IMG/VR virus record: IMGVR_UViG_3300005264_000255
Span: 1-64,000 of that record
Length of the DNA: 64,000 nt
Direction: 5' to 3' (one strand)
Origin: a virus
The translations under genes and the position numbers were made by a program. Position 1 is the stretch's first letter. The number at the start of each line of letters is the position of its first letter. Below the pieces are notes generated by a model. It searched no databases and was not told where the DNA came from. It saw only the letters and a program-made list of their open reading frames with translations. Below are positions 18,095 to 26,957 of the stretch, in pieces.

Positions 18095-18828
18095 GTATCA
18101 GTGAATCAACATTATTAGAAATGCGTAAGTGTATCTATGACCCTAACTTAGTACAGATAAAAAATCTGGAACTTTTAACTAAAGGACTAGAGAGTACGTT
18201 AGACATACCAGACCCGACTAGTCCATTCATGTTCTTACTAGAGAATAATGCTTTAAATACAACAGCAGCAGTACAGGAGATAAGTAGTAACCTTAGAAAG
18301 AATTATCCTGAATTAGCTACTACTAAACTAGACTTATATAACCACGTTAATACTAGTGAGATAGATGAGTATTTCTCTAAACCTAGTACTGCTGAATTTA
18401 ATATATATTTTAATAAGAAAGATTTACTTTCTTTTGGTGAAACCGTTAATGGTAACACTACTATAACGATACCTAAATATAGTAGTATCCTAGTGAATGA
18501 TATAACATTTACGTTAATTAATGATGTACAATTAACTATTTATAGTAATAACAAGATATTCACTAAATACATACATAATGAATTAGCTATTAGTTATAAT
18601 GTAGACCGTGCTGCGACTAGTACTATAGTTACTGATAGTAATGGACTTGAATGGGTTATGGTAAGTATAACGTTTCACCAATTAAAGAGATATTCTTTTA
18701 GAGAAACCTTAATGCAATCAGAATCTTTTAAAAGTACTATAAATTTTGATACTAATAACAATTACTCTTATATAGATGTTAAAAGTATAAACAGACTCTA
18801 TAGACCTAGAGATTCCGATTGTATATAA
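18091..18828 (+). CDS. baseplate wedge protein, gp6-like, N-terminal part (frame-broken)
   Basis: The opening with PDPTSPFMFLLENNALNTTA, then LRKNYPELATTKLDLYNHVN and a beta-rich IPKYSSILVNDITFTLINDV, is the usual start of large T4 gp6 / phage J-type wedge proteins. The stop at 18828 falls in mid-protein. The following frame (+1) is coding right away and continues for 675 codons. Together they would give about 920 residues, a normal size for this family in jumbo phages. The wedge joins hub and fibres in the baseplate. Confidence 0.65.
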   Translation: MSISESTLLEMRKCIYDPNLVQIKNLELLTKGLESTLDIPDPTSPFMFLLENNALNTTAAVQEISSNLRKNYPELATTKLDLYNHVNTSEIDEYFSKPSTAEFNIYFNKKDLLSFGETVNGNTTITIPKYSSILVNDITFTLINDVQLTIYSNNKIFTKYIHNELAISYNVDRAATSTIVTDSNGLEWVMVSITFHQLKRYSFRETLMQSESFKSTINFDTNNNYSYIDVKSINRLYRPRDSDCI

Positions 18829-20848
18829 CCTTAACAACCTAATCTCTACATATCTGGATATAACTGTTTTCACTACGTTAGGTGTATTAGACATACCTTT
18901 AAGTCATTATGAAGTAAGTGATTTCGTTTTCACGATGGAAATACCTGCAACTACTGATGCTACTATTATAGGTATTAGTAACATATCCACATTCGCTAAC
19001 TCTGATGACTTTACTGTAGGCGGTGTTGCTGAATTATCTTTTGTAGATTTAAAAAATAAAATAATTAACTATAGTACTGGCGATAATAATCTACCGATAA
19101 CTATAAACGAAGTTAAAGATACATTATTGAAAAATGACTTTACATTTATTGGTATAGAGAAAAGTCTATTAGAGAGTAAGATTTTGGCTACTAGATATAT
19201 AGGTAAGTTGAATAATAAGGTAACGGCTACTTTCGATGATATTAATACTGAATTAAAATTTATGATTAATGATGTTAATAGTGTCAACTGCATCAAGAAC
19301 GATACAAGTATTGTTTTTAACCCTTATCAGATGTTTAGTTTTAAAGATGGGACTATGAGAATAGTTAACGATACCGAACAGGCTGAAATATTATCAATTA
19401 TTGAAAAGAAACCTAGTGATTATAATAACTATAAACTCTTCTTTAATCTATTTAAGTATGTACTAGATTACGGTAACCATCTGAAGACAAGGATATACGA
19501 TGTAAATCAGTCTAAAGTAACCAATCCTTATACTAAGTATGTTAATACTGATTTAGCTACTACGTTTAATATAACTACTAGAAGTTTAATATTCTTAAAA
19601 GATTCCTATAGTCTTAGAATAGCTATTGATATAACACCTGAACTAGCTACACTTAATATTGATCGATTATATTCACAATTAAGTTTAAAATTACTTAATA
19701 ATGATATAATGTATTTTAAAGGAACTTCAGCTATTGTTAATAATCAAATAGTTATTACTACTACGATACCTATTGATGGTTATATTAATGATGAACATTA
19801 CTTTATCACTGAAACACCTGATGGTCCTGTAAAACGCAATTACCTAAGTATTCTAAATAAGGGAACTTTAGATATTTATAGTACTGATACATCTATAAGT
19901 AAATATAACACTATAAGTATTGATGACATTATCATAGATAACAGTACTTGTATTTTCTATAAGGAAACATTATCACTGGAGTTCGCTACATATCTGAAAC
20001 ATCTATATACAAATTATAAAATAGAATATACACCTAGAAAGTATTTAAAATATACTGAAATAGAATACTTAACTTATAATAAGAATGTTTATAAATTGGA
20101 TAAGGATGGATTAATAGAAACTACACCTGTAGTTGATGAAGATGGTAATACTAACGATGTAGTAATGACTGTGTTACACGAGGAGGGTTCTTATGTATTA
20201 GATGGTAATGGTGAAAAGATAATCCTTCATAACATCGGTGACACCATCTTAGATGAGAACGATAGTCCTATAATTGATAAGGATATTGGTATAATTCATA
20301 AGGTTAATATGTTTCTTTTGGAAGACATCTTCCTAAGAGTGAATGAACCTACATATAATAAGTATAGGATAGATTACTTTCTTAAGATAACTGATACCTT
20401 AAAAGAAGACATCTTACCTATAAATGATAATTTGTTAGAAAATACTGCATTACTATATAAGAGTCATAATACTGATAGTCCTGTTGAATTAAAGTTTAAT
20501 AACATTATAAGTGCTTATGATAATTACATCAGTCCTACTATAACTTTATATACAAACTCTGATGCATCGTTAATTATTGATGATACTCTAATTATAAAGG
20601 TTTATGATTTTATTAAGGATAGAATCACTAAAGATGTGATTATTGCAGATATAGAGAAAGAACTAATGAAGACTCTGGATAGTGACATTATATCAATTAA
20701 CATTAGATTGGTAGAAGATGAAAATATTACTATTATTAAATACAACGATAACAGTAGTAGATTTATTATTAAAAAGAAATTAACATTAACTGTTAACAAA
20801 CTTTTAGGTATTATACCAGATATAAAAATAAATAGTCTAACACTATAG
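18824..20848 (+). CDS. baseplate wedge protein, C-terminal part in the +1 frame
   Basis: The frame is open from TAT at 18824 and continues the wedge protein as YNLNNLISTYLDITVFTTLG; the first ATG is only at 18935 and has no ribosome site. A two-base deletion in the TGTATATAACC run, or one extra base, would explain the break. The product is long, beta-rich and Asn/Asp-rich, typical of a particle protein. It ends in the 20838 palindrome. Confidence 0.6.
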   Translation, partial: YNLNNLISTYLDITVFTTLGVLDIPLSHYEVSDFVFTMEIPATTDATIIGISNISTFANSDDFTVGGVAELSFVDLKNKIINYSTGDNNLPITINEVKDTLLKNDFTFIGIEKSLLESKILATRYIGKLNNKVTATFDDINTELKFMINDVNSVNCIKNDTSIVFNPYQMFSFKDGTMRIVNDTEQAEILSIIEKKPSDYNNYKLFFNLFKYVLDYGNHLKTRIYDVNQSKVTNPYTKYVNTDLATTFNITTRSLIFLKDSYSLRIAIDITPELATLNIDRLYSQLSLKLLNNDIMYFKGTSAIVNNQIVITTTIPIDGYINDEHYFITETPDGPVKRNYLSILNKGTLDIYSTDTSISKYNTISIDDIIIDNSTCIFYKETLSLEFATYLKHLYTNYKIEYTPRKYLKYTEIEYLTYNKNVYKLDKDGLIETTPVVDEDGNTNDVVMTVLHEEGSYVLDGNGEKIILHNIGDTILDENDSPIIDKDIGIIHKVNMFLLEDIFLRVNEPTYNKYRIDYFLKITDTLKEDILPINDNLLENTALLYKSHNTDSPVELKFNNIISAYDNYISPTITLYTNSDASLIIDDTLIIKVYDFIKDRITKDVIIADIEKELMKTLDSDIISINIRLVEDENITIIKYNDNSSRFIIKKKLTLTVNKLLGIIPDIKINSLTL

Positions 20849-20867
20849 GGATATCCCTATAGTGTTA
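20838..20867. terminator. perfect 30-bp palindrome, bidirectional terminator
   Basis: The arms TAACACTATAGGGAT and complement meet without a loop spacer. The plus stop (TAG, 20846-20848) and the minus stop at 20865 both lie in it. Confidence 0.75.
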
Positions 20868-21347
20868 ACAGTTTATAATGTGTCTGTATATCATCATAAC
20901 TCGAGCTCTATCACCATTTAGTAAAGTAAGAGTATCTGTAGCCATGATATCACGAATACCTACGAGAGCTGATTCCATCATATTACTGGTTGGTTTAAGA
21001 TAGGCAACTAGTCTATGTTTTAGGAGTATCTTTAACTGTGATGTAAATTTATCAAAGTCGATACCAATCTCTTCATTGATTTCAAGACCCATAGTATTAG
21101 CGAATATCGCCATATAATTGTTAACTTCATTAACGGTATATTTCTCTTCATAGAATTTTCTCATATCAAACTGTACCTTATCACAGATACCTATTACAAT
21201 AGTCATAAGTATACGTTCACGATCTACATAAGGTAGTGTTTCATAATCAGGAACTGTTTCTTTAATACAATTAAGTATACAACCAGCTATATCCCCTACC
21301 TCATATTCTTTCTCACGGCATAAATTAATTCCACTTAGGTATAACAT
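20865..21347 (-). CDS. unknown helical protein, 160 aa
   Basis: The protein is Cys- and Met-rich and helical (VGDIAGCILNCIKETVPDYE). No domain is recognised. It has AAAGGAAAAAAG upstream and follows the pseudo-metalloprotease gene by 18 nt in the same direction, so they are probably co-transcribed. Confidence 0.6.
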   Translation of the reverse strand: MLYLSGINLCREKEYEVGDIAGCILNCIKETVPDYETLPYVDRERILMTIVIGICDKVQFDMRKFYEEKYTVNEVNNYMAIFANTMGLEINEEIGIDFDKFTSQLKILLKHRLVAYLKPTSNMMESALVGIRDIMATDTLTLLNGDRARVMMIYRHIINC

Positions 21348-21365
21348 TTCTTTTTTCCTTTATTT

Positions 21366-22826
21366 CTATTTAAGATTTTTAAATTTAGCACCATATAAAT
21401 GCAACTCATTTTCTTCCATTTCTTCCAGATAATCCTCTAAGGTTTTCCCAGTAGAATAATCTACAGCTTCATTACCAAAATACTTATCACTAGCAATCGT
21501 AGTGATGCTCTTCTTCAGGTTATCTATAACCTCTTTTATATTATCTATTTTATCTATAAGTATATCGCTATTACTCGTCTTATCGGATTTACGTAATTCA
21601 CGAATTAATTCCAATCGAAGCTTAACTAATCTTCTACCCATATTATCAAACTTAATAGTAGTATTTGTTCCTGTAGATATTGTAGCTATAAATATACTTA
21701 ATATAGATTTTATTATGTAACCTATAAGATAAGATAGTAACTTAACACTAACGTATATGACGAATACTAGTAAACCTAATGTACTCATTATTAAGTAAGA
21801 CATTATAAACGCCATTATACCAATTATCATCATAATTACTTTTACAAACTGTGAACTAGTATCATCCTCACTATTCTGAATAATCAGTTTATTATACTTC
21901 TGTTTAATCAAGGCTTTAGCAAAAACATCACCTAAACCAAATCTAGCAACAAACATATCTGATAATTGATTAAAATCAATTCTTACAGAGTTAGTATTAC
22001 CATCTATACGGTAAGTCTTTAACATAAGTACCTCTAACTCATTTAGGACAGCCACAGAGCCTTCTTTCTTATGTACACCACCATTTGCCTTACCAACAGC
22101 AATCGATAGGGAATCAATAGCCTCTGTATTCTTATCAAACTTCTCATTTAAAAAAGTATCTATTAACGTAAAGTTAGTCTTTGTAGTAGTATGCATATAT
22201 TCTAGGTAAGTAAATATTTTACCTACTTCAAACAACATTAGACTAACTACCTCTTCAGCTGTCATTGATACTAAAGTAGTTGTTAAAACATCTAAGCTGA
22301 TATTAAACTCTGAACCAGTTAACCCTGATATCCTAGCATTTTTTAAATCTAAAGTAAACCCATCTGATTTTAATGCTTCGGTAATATCAGTAAGAGTCTT
22401 GTGAAGTATATTCTCTTTATAAGAACTCTGTGTAGACCATAAAACACTATCTTCTTTTCTTTTAGGAAACAATTCATCCATACTATTTAAAGCTACGTTA
22501 ACAGTACGATAATTTAGATTAGGCATTATAAGACTTGTTATCCTACTATCCTTCATTTTTTTAGCATCTACGGTAATCTTAATGCCAAATCTTTCACTAA
22601 GTATATTAGACATCTTAGTGAAACTACTATCATAAATAGAATTCTTTATTAACCTACTGTATTTATCATAATTTTCATAAGAAGTATTAGTATCGTTAAG
22701 TGATATATCCTTATACAAGAGAGTTTTATTTGTTGTTTCCTGTAATTCATTTACTAAGGCATTCAGCTCCAATATATATAAATTATTTGTTTGTTTTTGA
22801 ATAGATTCAGTACCATATGTAATCAT
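21366..22826 (-). CDS. membrane HExxH-protease-like protein with lost catalytic residues (pseudoenzyme)
   Basis: Over most of its length this 486-residue protein follows the layout of the 59597-61681 product. It has an N-terminal helical region, the sequence LMLFEVGKIFTYLEYMH where the other has ILHEIGHIFTLLEMYA, an FVARFGLG segment matching FVSKFGYG, then hydrophobic segments around residues 325-380 and a helical tail. Both zinc-binding histidines are replaced (F199 and K203), and the third-ligand EAD is also gone, so it should not cut proteins. It may act as a partner or scaffold of the active copy. TTGATTTAAAT at 22853 precedes the gene. Confidence 0.6.
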   Translation of the reverse strand: MITYGTESIQKQTNNLYILELNALVNELQETTNKTLLYKDISLNDTNTSYENYDKYSRLIKNSIYDSSFTKMSNILSERFGIKITVDAKKMKDSRITSLIMPNLNYRTVNVALNSMDELFPKRKEDSVLWSTQSSYKENILHKTLTDITEALKSDGFTLDLKNARISGLTGSEFNISLDVLTTTLVSMTAEEVVSLMLFEVGKIFTYLEYMHTTTKTNFTLIDTFLNEKFDKNTEAIDSLSIAVGKANGGVHKKEGSVAVLNELEVLMLKTYRIDGNTNSVRIDFNQLSDMFVARFGLGDVFAKALIKQKYNKLIIQNSEDDTSSQFVKVIMMIIGIMAFIMSYLIMSTLGLLVFVIYVSVKLLSYLIGYIIKSILSIFIATISTGTNTTIKFDNMGRRLVKLRLELIRELRKSDKTSNSDILIDKIDNIKEVIDNLKKSITTIASDKYFGNEAVDYSTGKTLEDYLEEMEENELHLYGAKFKNLK

Positions 22827-22852
22827 GACAATTCTTCCTTTTTTTATTTAAA

Positions 22853-22856
22853 TCAA
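22853..22856 (-). promoter_or_regulatory. TTGA-type leader element
   Basis: TTGATTTAAATAAAAAAAGG on minus runs into the ribosome site of the gene starting at 22826. Confidence 0.4.
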
Positions 22857-22895
22857 TCTATTTTTTCTTTTTCCTAATGTTATGTAATCATTTTC

Positions 22896-22899
22896 TTGA
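22896..22899 (+). promoter_or_regulatory. TTGA-type leader element
   Basis: TTGATTTAGATATTATAAGG precedes the gene at 22923. The divergent element at 22853 lies only 40 nt away. Confidence 0.4.
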
Positions 22900-22922
22900 T
22901 TTAGATATTATAAGGAAATTAA

Positions 22923-23294
22923 ATGGCTACTTTTAGTATAGATGATTATATAGTTTTTAATAGTTTTAAAAACATTGATAGTATCTCGTGGGAAGTATCT
23001 GAAACGGATACTTTTGAGGTTCTTATAGACCAGACATATAAGAATAAAGATATCAAATCTGGATGGTATAGTAGGTTAAATAAATTAGATGGTTCTGGGT
23101 ACTACGATGAATTTACTACCCTCTATGCTAGATGTAAGATACACACAGTTAATGGTGAGTTTATAACTGAGTCAGATTGGTTTACTAAGGCAATTAATCA
23201 GACTTTAGAAAAACGAGTTAGAATAACTAGAAATGGACAAGTAGTCGGTGAAGTATCTATAGACGAAAACAATAATTGTACAACCATATGGTAA
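22923..23294 (+). CDS. unknown protein, 123 aa
   Basis: This is a single-gene plus-strand unit between two minus-strand units, with its own TTGA element and the shared hairpin at 23292. The protein is rich in aromatic residues and short strands (SGWYSRLNKLDGSGYYDEFT) and ends VSIDENNNCTTIW. No signal peptide or known domain is evident. Function unknown. Confidence 0.65.
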   Translation: MATFSIDDYIVFNSFKNIDSISWEVSETDTFEVLIDQTYKNKDIKSGWYSRLNKLDGSGYYDEFTTLYARCKIHTVNGEFITESDWFTKAINQTLEKRVRITRNGQVVGEVSIDENNNCTTIW

Positions 23295-23327
23295 CTAACA
23301 TAACAGATTACTCTGTTATGTTAGTTA
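23292..23327. terminator. shared hairpin terminator
   Basis: A 16-bp perfect stem (TAACTAACATAACAGA and complement) with a four-base loop contains the stop codons of the converging genes at 23294 and 23308. Confidence 0.75.
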
Positions 23328-25461
23328 AGTCGTAGTCTGATAACTCTTCTAGTAATGTTGAGTCTGTCTTAACATAATATCCTAAAGTCTCTAATATCAT
23401 ATATAAGACCTTAACATTATCTTTTATAACTCTCTTATAATCTATCATGGATAATATCTCTTTAGGAATACCATTATTATAGACAATAATTAAAGGTAGT
23501 CTAAATGTAGTTACTTTATCCTTTTTAACTTTACCTAAAAATCTCCTTACATCATCAGCAAACTCTTGATTAGGCATATTATCTAATACTAATGCCATAC
23601 TTCTCTTAGAGGTAACCGTGGTTGGTAATTTAACAGCCATATACTGTGGGTCAGGAGCATTACCATATCTACTACTGAAAACATCCTGCCATAACATATA
23701 ATGCATATAGGGAGAGTCACTAGGTCCTTTAGCATAACCAGCAGGTTCTTTAATCTTTTCTAATTTTAATACATCAGGAGAACCATCCTTTATTTTATTC
23801 AGTATCATCATCTCAGCATCAAGTACCATATCGATGAAGTGTTGTAACGGTATCTGTTTATTAGTTCTAACTAACTCCATTATCCCAACCATCATTTTCT
23901 CAGATAACTCCCTAATAGGACCATATACATTAGGAACTATTAGATTAACACCTTTCTTCTCTAGGTTCTTCATTGGATCAGATACCTGATATACATTACC
24001 CTCCTGTACATTAACAGTAGCATAATAATGTTTACTAACATTTGTATTAACAAACACTGACCAAAAGAACTCATTCTTCATTGCTAAATGTTTAGCCTCT
24101 TCTGGATTAATATTCATGTTTGCTGCAAACATCTTAATATAGTGATCTGTTGATTGTGTAACTATTGTCATTATTGAAGCTGTTAATGTTACTGCCTCTT
24201 CCATAAATGTTACCTTACCATAATACCATTCCACCCATTCCTCATATGTAGCACAAGTACTATCTGTATCAGATAATACTATAGACTCTCTTACCATATC
24301 CTTTATGTACGCTAATGATGGTGGAAATACTTCAGTTATTAAGAAAGCTTTTATTAAATCCTCATACTCAGTAAAAACATTATTTAGGTTAATAATAAAA
24401 CTAGCTATGTGTTGTTTATGCTCCAAGGTAAACTTATCTTTAGAGATACCCATTAATAATTTTGTATTTGCATGTACAGCTAGGTTAACTGCCCATTCCT
24501 CACTATTACTAATAATAGCATCACACTTGTCCATAGGTATGTCTTCTAAATGTTTACGTAATAAATCATTCATCAAAGACCTAGTAATGTCCTCATTATG
24601 TTTTCTAAAATGATAAAGGTCATTATGATAGGTAACATACGCTCTTTCTATCCCTGTAAGTTTAGTTAAGTATTCATAAATAATAGCCTCTTTCTCGAGG
24701 TTTCTCCAATACTTAGAAGTAGACTTCAATATACAATTCATTGTCTCTTGTGGTGTAGGTATCTTTAATCTATATTTAAGTACAGTATCACGTATCTCTC
24801 GTTCATCCATAGTTGAGACTATCGTAGCTATATGATTAAAAGTTATATCTGGATCTCTATAATGTCGATTACCTGAAATAATAGACTCTGATAAAACATT
24901 ACCTATACCAGATACTGCTCTTGTTATGGATGTAAGTGTATAGTGGGCTGATAGATTATACAGGATAGTTCCCATACTTGCGTAAGCACCTGATAACGAG
25001 TTATTAAAAATCTTCATTACTTTCTGAATAACATTATGATATGTAGACTTAGTCATATCACCTGCCATCTTGAATTTAAAAGCTAGTTTCTTATTCTCAC
25101 TTCTTTTTTTAACATTGATATTAATAAATTCAGCATGAAGTGAACGCTTCTTATCCTTAGAGAAGTATACTGTAAAAGATGGTACAATTATATCACCCTT
25201 CTGTTTAACACTGGCTATGTAATTTAATAATCCTAATGACTTCTCTACACGGATACCTTTTAAATCCCTTTCGTAAAACTTTACAGTAGGATTCTTGAAA
25301 CGATTCTCATCCTTTATATACTTACGTAATCTCTCTTCTGGATTTTTTATTTTATTCATTAAGGCTAAGACTTTTGAATTAATCTTAAGATAATCTTTGA
25401 TAGGGTTAATCTTGCTTGTATAAAAGGATTTATCCCTCTTAAAAATATTTGATAATTTCAT
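23308..25461 (-). CDS. family B DNA polymerase, palm/thumb subunit of a split enzyme
   Basis: Motif B is clear at KIFNNSLSGAYASMG (N154-G158) followed by the usual aromatic and ITRAV segment. Motif C is SDTDS with D398 and D400, the metal-binding aspartates of the palm. The normal motif A (DxxSLYP) and the 3'-5' exonuclease motifs are absent from the 150 residues before motif B, so this is the C-terminal subunit of a divided polymerase, as I recall for phiKZ-like phages. About 240 residues separate motifs B and C, far more than the 50-60 of T4 polymerase, so an insertion is present. It replicates the phage genome together with the missing subunit. Confidence 0.7.
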   Translation of the reverse strand: MKLSNIFKRDKSFYTSKINPIKDYLKINSKVLALMNKIKNPEERLRKYIKDENRFKNPTVKFYERDLKGIRVEKSLGLLNYIASVKQKGDIIVPSFTVYFSKDKKRSLHAEFININVKKRSENKKLAFKFKMAGDMTKSTYHNVIQKVMKIFNNSLSGAYASMGTILYNLSAHYTLTSITRAVSGIGNVLSESIISGNRHYRDPDITFNHIATIVSTMDEREIRDTVLKYRLKIPTPQETMNCILKSTSKYWRNLEKEAIIYEYLTKLTGIERAYVTYHNDLYHFRKHNEDITRSLMNDLLRKHLEDIPMDKCDAIISNSEEWAVNLAVHANTKLLMGISKDKFTLEHKQHIASFIINLNNVFTEYEDLIKAFLITEVFPPSLAYIKDMVRESIVLSDTDSTCATYEEWVEWYYGKVTFMEEAVTLTASIMTIVTQSTDHYIKMFAANMNINPEEAKHLAMKNEFFWSVFVNTNVSKHYYATVNVQEGNVYQVSDPMKNLEKKGVNLIVPNVYGPIRELSEKMMVGIMELVRTNKQIPLQHFIDMVLDAEMMILNKIKDGSPDVLKLEKIKEPAGYAKGPSDSPYMHYMLWQDVFSSRYGNAPDPQYMAVKLPTTVTSKRSMALVLDNMPNQEFADDVRRFLGKVKKDKVTTFRLPLIIVYNNGIPKEILSMIDYKRVIKDNVKVLYMILETLGYYVKTDSTLLEELSDYDLTNITE

Positions 25462-25484
25462 TAATATCCTTTAAATGTACTTTT

Positions 25485-25488
25485 TCAA
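25485..25488 (-). promoter_or_regulatory. TTGA-type leader element
   Basis: TTGAAAAAGTACATTTAAAGG on minus leads to the polymerase gene start at 25461 and follows the terminator at 25517. Confidence 0.4.
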
Positions 25489-25516
25489 TTAAGACCTATT
25501 TATAATAAACTTATTC

Positions 25517-25544
25517 GATACTATACGGGCAACCGTATAGTATC
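25517..25544 (-). terminator. hairpin terminator
   Basis: A 12-bp perfect stem (GATACTATACGG and complement) with a four-base loop lies directly behind the stop at 25549. Confidence 0.65.
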
Positions 25545-25548
25545 TCTA

Positions 25549-26505
25549 TTAATCGAGTATTTCTTTCTTATACATACTAATGACAGCCTTACTAACCTCA
25601 CTAGCATTATGTTTTCTTTTGTTATTATTAACTATTTTTCTAAACGATGAACGAGAATTAATACCCTCACTAATTACCATAGTTATAACTGCAATGAATG
25701 ATGGAACATCTTCAATTATTGCGAATGATAACTCTTTAGCATCAATACTAAAGAAACCCCTAGAAATACTTTGTAACAGAATATCAACAGTAATACCCTT
25801 AGTTCTTTCAGCATCACTTACAGCTTTAATATTAGTAACTAAACTACCTATGGTTGTAGATGGAAAAACTACTTCTTCGTTATCCCTAGCTATAATAATA
25901 GACTTATATAGGTTAACCATACTACCCTTAGTTAATTCATGAACATCCTCTCTAGGTAACATCTGTATTGCTTTTTCGATAGAGAGTTCTTCGTCATCAC
26001 TAAGTAATGAGATAAAATGTAGTTTAGCTACTATCTTAACTGTCTCTGTTATAGTATGGTCATATAGTATAATAGAAACTATCGTAGATACCACACTAGC
26101 AAACATCTCAGTGAGTGAACCCTTGATTGGATTTAACCAATGTAAATCTTTTTCTAATATAAGTCTAGTCATAACCATACGATATAAAAGGATAGTACCA
26201 TTATATTTATCATCTAACTTTTCTCTGATAGATAATATATCCTTTAAATTAGACTTCATATATGGTCTAAGATCGATAGCTATAACATCTTCGTTAGATG
26301 TATCCTTAAACACAAGAGGATGACTCCAAGGAATCAAATCCTTCTCTATATCATTTCTACCTGTAATTATCATTAACTTAGTACGATCTTCCATAAACTC
26401 ATAGTTAAGATTATCTTCACTCTCTATATTATATTCAGTAAGTTTATATACTAGTTTATCTCTATCAAAAAACGTACCTAATGTACCACTGTAAACATCT
26501 GACAT
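25549..26505 (-). CDS. unknown helical protein, 318 aa
   Basis: A mixed N-terminal third is followed by long helices, ending in a basic region (FRKIVNNNKRKHNASEVSKA). I looked for a polymerase motif A or exonuclease motif because of the neighbouring polymerase gene and found none; DVIAIDLRPYM is only a loose resemblance. AAAGGAGAGTGT precedes the ATG. It has its own terminator (25517), so it is a single-gene unit. Function unknown. Confidence 0.6.
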   Translation of the reverse strand: MSDVYSGTLGTFFDRDKLVYKLTEYNIESEDNLNYEFMEDRTKLMIITGRNDIEKDLIPWSHPLVFKDTSNEDVIAIDLRPYMKSNLKDILSIREKLDDKYNGTILLYRMVMTRLILEKDLHWLNPIKGSLTEMFASVVSTIVSIILYDHTITETVKIVAKLHFISLLSDDEELSIEKAIQMLPREDVHELTKGSMVNLYKSIIIARDNEEVVFPSTTIGSLVTNIKAVSDAERTKGITVDILLQSISRGFFSIDAKELSFAIIEDVPSFIAVITMVISEGINSRSSFRKIVNNNKRKHNASEVSKAVISMYKKEILD

Positions 26506-26545
26506 ACACTCTCCTTTTATTTAATTATTTCAGACTATTAATTCA

Positions 26546-26549
26546 TTGA
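26546..26549 (+). promoter_or_regulatory. TTGA-type leader element
   Basis: TTGATTTTTTAAAGG runs straight into the ribosome site of the gene at 26568. Confidence 0.4.
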
Positions 26550-26567
26550 TTTTTTAAAGGATGATAC

Positions 26568-26918
26568 ATGACAAAACAAAAGAAAGATAAGAAACAGAAT
26601 AATAATGGTTTAACTACTACATTATACAAAATACCTAAATGGGTAAAAGATGTTGATGATATGTCTGAGTTTCTTGGGATTGATGGATTTAAATTTAATA
26701 TACTAAAAAGCTTATTCTCAGCTAGAGGTGCTAGACATGCAGGTACTAATCAGTTTCGTGATAATAATAAGATATTACATTATGGTATACGAAATGTACT
26801 AACTGAAGCTAGGAAGTTAAAGAAACATACTACCGTATCAGATATATTATTAACTGTATATGATAAGTTATCGAAGAAAGAACGAAAGAAATTTAAGAAA
26901 CTAATTAACAACACATAA
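26568..26918 (+). CDS. small basic protein, 116 aa
   Basis: It is highly basic at both ends (MTKQKKDKKQNNN and KKERKKFKKLINNT) with a Gly/Arg-containing centre (LFSARGARHAGTNQF). The charge suggests nucleic-acid binding. No helix-turn-helix or zinc motif is visible. It is a single-gene unit ending in the 26911 hairpin. Confidence 0.65.
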   Translation: MTKQKKDKKQNNNGLTTTLYKIPKWVKDVDDMSEFLGIDGFKFNILKSLFSARGARHAGTNQFRDNNKILHYGIRNVLTEARKLKKHTTVSDILLTVYDKLSKKERKKFKKLINNT

Positions 26919-26942
26919 GATAGGGAAACCTATCTTATGTGT
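26911..26942. terminator. shared hairpin terminator
   Basis: A 14-bp perfect stem (ACACATAAGATAGG and complement) with a GAAA tetraloop includes the plus stop at 26918. It also lies just beyond the corrected minus stop at 26958. Confidence 0.75.
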
Positions 26943-26957
26943 AAATGTGTGTTATCT

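Noticed and set aside
25549-26505. Missing polymerase motif A subunit
   Set aside because: The gene adjoins the polymerase palm gene, but DVIAIDLRPYM lacks the SLYP pattern and no exonuclease motif is present.
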